From positions 1 to 64,000 of the forward strand of contig JADJYX010000029.1 in the NCBI GenBank assembly GCA_016719535.1: a DNA stretch of 64,000 bases. Reading direction: 5' to 3'. The translations under genes and the position numbers were made by a program. How positions within the stretch are numbered: position 1 is the first letter of the stretch; each line of letters starts with the position of its first letter. This DNA is from Rubrivivax sp. (GTDB lineage Bacteria; Pseudomonadota; Gammaproteobacteria; Burkholderiales; Burkholderiaceae_C). The notes below the pieces were generated by a model. It was not told the origin of the DNA and made no database searches. It saw nothing but the letters and a program-made list of their open reading frames with translations. Below are positions 58,112 to 64,000 of the stretch, in pieces.

Positions 58112-59073
58112 ACAGCCCGGTGAGCAGGACCTATGCCGAGGCCGCGGTGGCCGCGCTGACGCACGAGATGGAAGCCGACCCGAACGTGGTCGTGCTCGGC
58201 GAGGACGTCGGCCGCGGCGGCATCTTCGGCCAGTACAAGGGCCTGCTGCAGCGCTTCGGTGCGCAGCGCGTGATCGACACGCCGATCAGCGAGGCGGCGA
58301 TCCTCGGCGCCGGCGTCGGCATGGCGCTGGCCGGGCTGCGGCCGGTGGTCGAGATGCGTGTGGTCGACTTCGCGCTCTGCGGCATGGACGAGCTGGTCAA
58401 CCAGGCGGCGAAGAACCGCTTCATGTTCGGCGGCCAGGGGCGTGTGCCGATGGTGGTGCGCATGCCCACCGGCATCTGGGACGCCTCGGCGGCACAGCAT
58501 TCGCAGAGCCTGGAGGCCTGGTTTGCGCACCTGCCCGGCTTGGTCGTCGTCGCGCCCGCGACGCCGCAGGACAACTATTCGCTGCTGCGTGCCGCGCTGG
58601 CCTGCGGCGACCCGGTGGTCTACCTGGAACACAAGACGCTGTGGGGCGCCAGCGGCGAGGTCGACGTCACCCGCACCGCCACGCTCGGCCGCGCCCACGT
58701 GCTGCGCCCCGGCGGCCACCTCACGCTGGTGAGCTGGAGCCGACAGCTGCTGGCCTGCGCCGAGGCCTGCAGCGCGCTGGCTGCCGACGGCATCGAGGTC
58801 GAGCTGATCGACCTCGCCACCCTCTGGCCCTGGGATCGCGACACCGTGCTGCAGAGCTGCGCGCGCACCGGCCGCCTGCTGGTCGTGCACGAAGCGGTGC
58901 AGGCCGCCGGCTTCGGTGCCGAGATCGCCGCCACCGCCGCCGAAACGGTCGGCTGCAAGGTGCGCCGCCTGGGTGCGCCGCGCATCCCGGTGGGCTATGC
59001 ACCGGTGCTGGAGGCGCAGTCGCGCATCACGGCACCCGACATCGTGGCCGCGGCGCGCGCGGCGCTGGCCTGA
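58108..59073 (+). CDS. Thiamine-diphosphate dehydrogenase E1 beta subunit
   Basis: A protein of 321 residues. VVVLGEDVGRGGIFGQYKGL, VIDTPISEAAILGAGVGMAL, MDELVNQAAKNRFMFGG, the catalytic-loop His in AAQHSQSLEAWFAHLPGL, and the C-terminal domain with VELIDLATLWPWDRDTVL are typical of the beta subunit. It pairs with the preceding alpha subunit (ATGA-type overlap). The substrate may be what the downstream TRAP transporter imports (inference). Confidence 0.9.
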   Translation: MNSPVSRTYAEAAVAALTHEMEADPNVVVLGEDVGRGGIFGQYKGLLQRFGAQRVIDTPISEAAILGAGVGMALAGLRPVVEMRVVDFALCGMDELVNQAAKNRFMFGGQGRVPMVVRMPTGIWDASAAQHSQSLEAWFAHLPGLVVVAPATPQDNYSLLRAALACGDPVVYLEHKTLWGASGEVDVTRTATLGRAHVLRPGGHLTLVSWSRQLLACAEACSALAADGIEVELIDLATLWPWDRDTVLQSCARTGRLLVVHEAVQAAGFGAEIAATAAETVGCKVRRLGAPRIPVGYAPVLEAQSRITAPDIVAAARAALA

Positions 59074-59084
59074 TCGCCCTGCCC

Positions 59085-59630
59085 ATGTCCTCGCCGACGC
59101 AGCTGCCACCCGATCCCGCGGCACCCGAAGAAGGGCTGCGCGTGCCGCTGCAGATCGAGGACTGGCTGACGGTGATCGTGATGGCGCTGCTGGCGCTCAT
59201 CACCTTCGTCAATGTGGTGGTGCGCTACCTCAGCAACCAGTCGTTCGCGTGGACCGAGGAGATCTCGGTCTTCCTGATGATCGTGCTGGCGCTGGTGGCC
59301 GGTTCGGCCGCGGTGGCGCGCAACCGCCACATCCGCATCGAGGCCTTCGCCGAAGGTGGAACCGCCGCACGGCGGCGGGCGCTGGCGCGCTTCGGCGCGC
59401 TGATGGTGGCGCTGCTGTTTGCGCTGCTGGCGGTGCTGAGCACGCGGCTGGTGTGGGACCACATCAAGTGGGACGAGACCTCGCCCGGCATCGGCGTGCC
59501 GCAGTGGTGGTATTCGATCTGGCTGCCGGTGCTGTCGGTGGCCATCGCCGGGCGTGCGCTGGGCCTGTTCGTGCGCGCCGGCCGCACGCCGCCGTCCGCC
59601 GTGCACGAGGTGCAGGTCCGGCAGCCATGA
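59085..59630 (+). CDS. TRAP transporter small membrane subunit (DctQ type)
   Basis: A protein of 181 residues with four predicted helices. IEDWLTVIVMALLALITFVN starts the first; FAWTEEISVFLMIVLALVAG and RNRHIRIEAF are the DctQ signature region. It overlaps DctM by four bases and starts 11 bp after E1 beta. Confidence 0.88.
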   Translation: MSSPTQLPPDPAAPEEGLRVPLQIEDWLTVIVMALLALITFVNVVVRYLSNQSFAWTEEISVFLMIVLALVAGSAAVARNRHIRIEAFAEGGTAARRRALARFGALMVALLFALLAVLSTRLVWDHIKWDETSPGIGVPQWWYSIWLPVLSVAIAGRALGLFVRAGRTPPSAVHEVQVRQP

Positions 59631-60925
59631 TCGGCACGCTGCTGTTCGCCGCCTTCGTGGCGCTGATGCTGGCCGGCGTGCCGATCGGCGCCGCACTCGG
59701 CCTGGCCGGTGCCGCGGCCATTGCGCTGGCCAATGCCGATACGCAGTGGTTCGGGCTGCTGGCGGTGCCGCAGAATTTCTACGCCGGGCTGGGCAAATAT
59801 CCACTGCTGGCGATCCCGATGTTCGTGCTGGTGGGCACCATCTTCGAACGCTCGGGCGTGGCGCTGCGGCTGGTCAGCTTCGCCACCGCCATCGTCGGCC
59901 GCGGGCCCGGCATGCTGCCGCTGGTGGCGATCGCGGTGGCGATGTTCCTGGGCGGCATCTCGGGCTCGGGCCCGGCCACCGCGGCGGCGGTGGGCGGGGT
60001 GATGATCGCGGCGATGGCGCGTGCCGGCTACCCGTTGCCCTATGCCGCCAGCGTGGTCGGCGCGGCGGCGGCCACCGACATCCTGATCCCGCCGTCGATC
60101 GCCTTCATCGTCTATTCGGTGCTGGTGCCGGGCGCGTCGGTGCCGGCGCTGTTTGCCGCCGGCATGATCCCCGGCGTGCTGGTCGGCCTGGCGCTGATCG
60201 TGCCGGCGGTGTGGCTGGCGCGCCGCCACGGCATGGGCCAGCAGGAAGCCGCACTGCCCCGCCCCCCCTTCTGGGCCAGCCTGCGCGATGCCAGCTGGGG
60301 CCTGTTCGCGCCGGTGCTGATCCTCGGTGGCATGCGCGCCGGCTGGTTTACACCCACCGAGGCGGCGGTGGTCGCCGTCTTCTACGGCCTCTTCGTCGGC
60401 ATGGTGGTGCACCGCACGATCGGCGTGCGCGACCTCTTTGCCATCCTGCGCGACGCCGGCGAGCTGTCGGCGGTGATCCTGCTGGTGGTGGCGCTGGCGG
60501 GCATCTTTGCCTATTCGCTGTCCACGCTGGGCCTGATCGATCCCGTCACCCGGGCCATCGTCAATTCCGGCCTGGGCGGATACGGCGTGCTGGCGCTGAT
60601 GGTGCTGCTGCTGATCCTGGTGGGCATGGTGCTGGACGGCGTGTCGATCTTTCTCATCTTCATCCCGCTGCTGCTGCCGATGGCCACCGCCTTCCAGTGG
60701 GACCTGGTGTGGCTGGGCGTGCTGCTGACGCTGATGGTGGCCATCGGCCAGGTGACGCCGCCGATCGCGGTCAACCTGATGGTGGCCTGCCGCATTGCCG
60801 GCGTGCGCATCGAGGACACGCTGCGCTGGGTGCTGTGGATGGTGGCGGCGCTGCTGCTGGTGCTGCTGCTGGTGATCGTTTTTCCCGACCTGGCGCTGTG
60901 GTTGCCCCGCGCGCTGGGCTATTGA
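59627..60925 (+). CDS. TRAP transporter large membrane subunit (DctM type)
   Basis: A protein of 432 residues with about twelve helices. KYPLLAIPMFVLVGTIFERS, GGISGSGPATAAAVGGVMI, ATDILIPPSIAFIVYSVL, WFTPTEAAVVAVFYGLFV and the closing MVAIGQVTPPIAVNLMVACR are all DctM landmarks. It forms the sodium-driven channel with DctQ. Confidence 0.92.
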   Translation: MIGTLLFAAFVALMLAGVPIGAALGLAGAAAIALANADTQWFGLLAVPQNFYAGLGKYPLLAIPMFVLVGTIFERSGVALRLVSFATAIVGRGPGMLPLVAIAVAMFLGGISGSGPATAAAVGGVMIAAMARAGYPLPYAASVVGAAAATDILIPPSIAFIVYSVLVPGASVPALFAAGMIPGVLVGLALIVPAVWLARRHGMGQQEAALPRPPFWASLRDASWGLFAPVLILGGMRAGWFTPTEAAVVAVFYGLFVGMVVHRTIGVRDLFAILRDAGELSAVILLVVALAGIFAYSLSTLGLIDPVTRAIVNSGLGGYGVLALMVLLLILVGMVLDGVSIFLIFIPLLLPMATAFQWDLVWLGVLLTLMVAIGQVTPPIAVNLMVACRIAGVRIEDTLRWVLWMVAALLLVLLLVIVFPDLALWLPRALGY

Positions 60926-60956
60926 TGCTCTGCCTTTCAACGCGAGGAGACCGACG

Positions 60957-61997
60957 ATGCAAACCCGTTCCTTCCTGAAATTCACGCTCGCCGCCGCGGC
61001 GCTGGCCACCGCCGGCCTGGCCACGGCGCAGACCGCGCTGCCGCCCGGCTACAAGGCCGAATACAAGATGAGCCTGGTGGTGGGCACGGCCTTCCCCTGG
61101 GGCAAGGGCGGCGAGATCTGGGCCAACCTGGTGAAGGAGCGCACCCAGGGCCGCATCAACATCAAGCTCTACCCCGGCGTGTCGCTGGTGCAGGGCGACC
61201 AGACGCGCGAGTTCACCGCCATCCGTCAGGGCGTGATCGACCTGGCGATCGGCTCGACCATCAACTGGTCGCCGCAGATCAAGGAACTCAACCTGTTCTC
61301 GATGCCCTTCCTGATGCCCGACTACAAGGCCATCGACGCGCTGACGCAGGGCGACGTGGGCAAGCAGATCTTCGGCATCGTCGACCGCGCCGGCGCGCTG
61401 CCGCTGGCCTGGGGCGAAAACGGCTACCGCGAGATCACCAACAGCAAGAAGCCCATCAAGAGCCCCGATGACATGAAGGGCATGAAGATCCGCGTCGTCG
61501 GTTCGCCGCTGTTCCTCGACACCTTCACCGCCTTGGGCGCCAACCCGACGCAGATGAGCTGGGCCGATGCGCAGCCGGCCCTGGCCAGCGGCGCGGTCGA
61601 CGGGCAGGAGAACCCGATGTCGATCTTCACCGCCGCCAAGCTGCACAACGTCGGCCAGAAGAACGTGACGATGTGGGGCTACGTGGCCGACCCGCTGATC
61701 TTCGTCGTCAACAAGGAGGTCTGGGCGAGCTGGACGCCGGCCGACCAGGCGATCGTGCGCCAGGCCGCCATCGACGCCGGCAAGCAGCAGATCGCCATCG
61801 CCCGCAAGGGCCTGGACGATGCCGACAAGCCGCTGCTGAAGGAGATCGCCGCGCTGGGCGTGACGATCACGCAGCTGAGCCCGGCCGAGCGCGAAGCCTT
61901 CGTCAAGGCCACGCGTCCGGTGTACGAGAAGTGGAAGGGCCAGATCGGCGCCGGCCTGGTGGAATCGGCCGAGAAGGCGATCGCCGCGCGCAAATAG
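60957..61997 (+). CDS. TRAP transporter solute-binding protein (DctP type)
   Basis: A protein of 346 residues with a signal peptide ending ATA and a GAGGAG ribosome site. The mature protein has EYKMSLVVGTAFPWGKGGEI, RTQGRINIKLYPGVSL, SMPFLMPDYKAIDAL, MKGMKIRVVGSPLFLDTFTA and ASGAVDGQENPMSIFTAAKL; the Arg in the KIRVVG region normally binds the substrate carboxylate. An organic acid is therefore the expected ligand. Last gene before a strong terminator. Confidence 0.9.
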   Translation: MQTRSFLKFTLAAAALATAGLATAQTALPPGYKAEYKMSLVVGTAFPWGKGGEIWANLVKERTQGRINIKLYPGVSLVQGDQTREFTAIRQGVIDLAIGSTINWSPQIKELNLFSMPFLMPDYKAIDALTQGDVGKQIFGIVDRAGALPLAWGENGYREITNSKKPIKSPDDMKGMKIRVVGSPLFLDTFTALGANPTQMSWADAQPALASGAVDGQENPMSIFTAAKLHNVGQKNVTMWGYVADPLIFVVNKEVWASWTPADQAIVRQAAIDAGKQQIAIARKGLDDADKPLLKEIAALGVTITQLSPAEREAFVKATRPVYEKWKGQIGAGLVESAEKAIAARK

Positions 61998-62017
61998 GCA
62001 GCACCTGCACGCTGACC

Positions 62018-62046
62018 AAGGGCCTCCCGCGGGAGGCCCTTTTTTC
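62018..62046 (+). terminator. Rho-independent terminator after the TRAP operon
   Basis: AAGGGCCTCCC-GC-GGGAGGCCCTT forms an 11-bp stem followed by a run of T residues, 20 bp after the solute-binding protein stop. It can also serve the converging DUF3237-type gene. Confidence 0.92.
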
Positions 62047-62047
62047 G

Positions 62048-62400
62048 TCAGTCCAGCACGTAGACGCCGATGCGCACCGCGTCGCGCGCCGGCCGCAGCG
62101 GCTGCAGCGTGCCCACCAGCACGCGGCGCGTCACCCAGTCGTGCGGCCCCGCCGGCGCCAGCACCTGCAGCACCGAACGGGCATAACGACCCTGTGGTGC
62201 GGCATCGTCGATGAGCACGCGGTTGCGCACCGTCAGCACGGCGCCATCGTCGGCTTCCAGCTCGTACAGCGCGTCGAGCTCGCGCACACCGTCGGGCCGC
62301 AGCAGCTGGCGGTCGGCGCCGCCAGGCCGCACGCGGCCACACAGGCGTGGCCCTTCGAATTCGCCGCCGAGGATGGGCACGATGAAGCGGTGCCCGGCCG
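62048..62400 (-). pseudogene. DUF3237-type protein, N-terminus missing
   Basis: The recognisable part (about 117 residues) runs HRFIVPILGGEFEGPRLCGR, VRPGGADRQLLRPDGVRELD, ALYELEADDGAVLTVRNRVL, ARSVLQVLAPAGPHDWVTRR and VLVGTLQPLRPARDAVRIG, ending YVLD. Members have about 150-165 residues and unknown function. Upstream of about 62400 the frame stays open but the sequence no longer fits the family, and no start is seen. The gene lies 3' of the amidase on the same strand. Confidence 0.6.
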
Positions 62401-62595
62401 CGCCGCCGTGGCCGCAGGGTCTGCTCGCCGGGCTCACGTTCTGGCTGCTGTTGGCAGTCGTGCTGCATGCGCTCTCGAAGGCGACTGGCGCGTGCCCACG
62501 CTGGCGTCGCCACACGCCGTGGACGACCGCACGGCGCCGCTGCTGACGCAGGAGGCGCAGGAGGAGGAACAGACGGCCGCGCCGGCGCAGTGGCC
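62401..62595 (+). other. Orphan fragment, possibly of a membrane protein
   Basis: The plus strand reads GLLAGLTFWLLLAVVLHALS, then after a shift DWRVPTLASPHAVDDRTAPL and a Glu/Gln-rich stretch. A hydrophobic helix followed by a polar tail suggests a piece of a membrane protein on the opposite strand from its neighbours. It has neither start nor stop that I can support. Confidence 0.35.
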
Positions 62596-64000
62596 CTACA
62601 CCGGCGCCGCAAAGCCGCCGCGGACCGGCAGGCCCTCGAAGACCGGCGGGTGGGTGACGATGGCCTTCAGCTCCGGCCGCGGCGCGCACAGCGGCGCGAG
62701 ATCGGGCACCGCCCGGGCGGTGGCCGGATCGGCGGCCAGCAACTGCTCCAGCGCGTGCGCATTCGCCAGCAGTTCGGCATCGCCGCGCAGCCGGCCGATC
62801 AGCTGCAGCCCGAAAGGCATGCCGGCCTCGTCGCGCCCGCAGGGCAGCGACAGCGCCGGGTGCGTGGACAGCGTGACGCCGTAGCACAGCGCCAGCCAGC
62901 GGTAGTAGTTGGCCATGCGCTGGCCGTCGACCACCTCGGCATAGAGCTCGGTCCAGGGGAAGGGCGACATCGGCAGCACCGGCGCCACGATGAGGTCGAA
63001 GCCTTGCAGGGCGCGGGCGAAGTCGCGCGCGATGCGCGTCTGCACGACCTGCGCCCGTGCGCGGTCGGCGAGCGAGATGCCGCGTGCCAGTTCCAGGTTG
63101 GCGCGCACGTTGGGACCCAGGCTGGCGGGGTCGACGTCGGCAAAGCCGGCGAGAAAGGCCTCGGCACGCGCGACATCGAAGGCGAAGTCGGCGTCGCGCA
63201 TGTCGATGGCCACCGGCTCGACCACGGCGACATGCGGCGCGATCGCCGCCACGCGCGCGCGCAGCGTGCGGCGGATGCCGGGCTCGACCGCGGCGAAGCC
63301 GAAGTCCTCGCTGAAGCCCACGCGCAGGCGCGACACATCGACCTCCGGCAGCGGCCAGACCGATGCCGGATCGGCCGCGTGCGACAGCGGATCCTGCCGG
63401 TCCAGCCCGATGCAGGCGGCCAGCATGAAGGCGGCATCGGCCACCTGGCGCGCCATCGGCCCGAGCACCGGCAGACCCGACCAGCCCAGCGCCCGCGCGC
63501 GGTTGGCCACCAGCCCGGGGCTGGTGCGCAGGCCCACCACGCCGCACCATGCCGCGGGGATGCGCAGCGAGCCGCCGGTGTCCGACCCCGTGGCCAGCGG
63601 CAGCATGCCGGTGGCCAGCGCCACCGCACTGCCGCCCGACGAGCCGCCGGCATTCAGCCGCGGATCGAAAGGGTTGCCGGTGGCGCCCCAGACGAGGTTG
63701 CGCGTATTGGCGCCGGCACCCAGGTCGGGGGTGTTGGTCTTGCAGGCGACGATGGCACCGGCGGCCCGCAGCCGCGCCACCAGGCCATGGTCGGCGTCGG
63801 GGATGTGGCCGCGCATGGCCACGTTGCCGCAGGTCGTCAGCAGGCCCCGGGTGTCGAGCAGGTCCTTCACGCCCAGCGGCAGGCCGTGCAGCAGCGGCAG
63901 CGCATCGCCGCGCATCACCGCCGCCTCGGCCGCGGTCGCGGCAGCCAGGGCACGCTCGAAGTCGGTGGCGCAGATCGCGTTGACGGCCGGGTTGACGGCC
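62596..64000 (-). CDS. Amidase-signature enzyme, N-terminus beyond the window
   Basis: About 468 residues are visible, ending FEGLPVRGGFAAPV. The amidase signature triad is present: Lys in LHGLPLGVKDLLDTRG, cis-Ser in ATGSDTGGSLRIPAAWCG and the nucleophile in NAGGSSGGSAVALATG. Family C-terminal motifs include MPFGLQLIGRLRGDAELLAN. The enzyme hydrolyses an amide to acid and ammonia; the substrate is unknown. The frame continues to the window edge (AVNPAVNAICATDFERALAA), which is near the normal N-terminal region, so perhaps 40-50 residues are missing. Confidence 0.9.
   Translation of the reverse strand, partial: AVNPAVNAICATDFERALAAATAAEAAVMRGDALPLLHGLPLGVKDLLDTRGLLTTCGNVAMRGHIPDADHGLVARLRAAGAIVACKTNTPDLGAGANTRNLVWGATGNPFDPRLNAGGSSGGSAVALATGMLPLATGSDTGGSLRIPAAWCGVVGLRTSPGLVANRARALGWSGLPVLGPMARQVADAAFMLAACIGLDRQDPLSHAADPASVWPLPEVDVSRLRVGFSEDFGFAAVEPGIRRTLRARVAAIAPHVAVVEPVAIDMRDADFAFDVARAEAFLAGFADVDPASLGPNVRANLELARGISLADRARAQVVQTRIARDFARALQGFDLIVAPVLPMSPFPWTELYAEVVDGQRMANYYRWLALCYGVTLSTHPALSLPCGRDEAGMPFGLQLIGRLRGDAELLANAHALEQLLAADPATARAVPDLAPLCAPRPELKAIVTHPPVFEGLPVRGGFAAPV

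Noticed and set aside
55936..59073. A plus-strand open frame of 1045 codons through the palindrome and E1 alpha
   Set aside because: Only its last 321 codons are real (E1 beta). The rest reads the palindrome and the alpha subunit out of frame.
59225..61024. A minus-strand frame of 599 codons rich in His and Gln
   Set aside because: It is the antisense of the TRAP transporter genes, which have clear motifs and spacing.

Overview
The window is very GC-rich DNA with short intergenic gaps. Its gene content (a complete dcw cluster in the Gram-negative order, LivKHMGF and DctPQM transporters, AraC control, spondin-domain and WS/DGAT proteins) fits a betaproteobacterium of the Burkholderiales, close to the Rubrivivax/Leptothrix/Comamonadaceae group. 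That placement rests on family resemblance only. No rRNA, tRNA or CRISPR array was recognised.

Left part (1-13 kb). Recognisable genes are cut by many one- or two-base frameshifts: a ferric-reductase-like flavoprotein, an FmdE-like protein, a cytochrome P450, a flavocytochrome c sulfide dehydrogenase flavoprotein (fccB-like), an FMN split-barrel protein, a beta-propeller protein, an unknown protein, a phosphodiester glycosidase-like protein, a spondin-domain protein and a two-component pair. Frameshifts are densest at the left end and absent from about 49 to 62 kb. Essential genes (rsmH, ftsI, murD, ftsW) also carry single-base shifts at G/C runs, so many of these breaks are probably sequencing errors.

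Lipid island (13.5-20.3 kb). A three-gene operon with stop/start overlaps encodes two wax ester synthase/DGAT-type acyltransferases and an oleate hydratase. It lies between two copies of a gene for an unknown secreted protein. The second copy has lost exactly 88 codons between two copies of an 8-bp word.

Scar region (20.3-31 kb). Three degraded extra copies of the 3' end of ftsZ (A about 22.0-22.8, B about 27.3-27.4, C about 28.5-28.7 kb) lie in the same orientation as the intact gene D (31.0-32.2 kb). They separate three cargo segments: (1) a small secreted protein, a flavin/2Fe-2S reductase, a membrane cytochrome b, a ten-CXXCH periplasmic cytochrome c and a gutted P-type ATPase; (2) an in-frame HsdM-N/HsdR-C hybrid; (3) a 631-residue secreted protein with a duplicated domain. 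Several genes here keep only their two ends.

dcw cluster (31.0-48.3 kb, minus strand). The order is mraZ-rsmH-ftsL-ftsI-murE-murF-mraY-murD-ftsW-murG-murC-ddl-ftsQ-ftsA-ftsZ, mostly with 4-bp or similar overlaps, and three AGTGG boxes on an exact 10-bp pitch at the mraZ start. It makes and polymerises lipid II and builds the divisome.

Right part (48.5-64 kb). An AraC regulator diverges from a branched-chain/aromatic-type ABC importer whose last ATPase is fused in frame to an aldehyde dehydrogenase. A roughly 490-bp imperfect palindrome follows. After it come an E1 alpha/beta thiamine-diphosphate dehydrogenase pair, a TRAP transporter, a terminator, a DUF3237-type fragment and an amidase that runs off the window.
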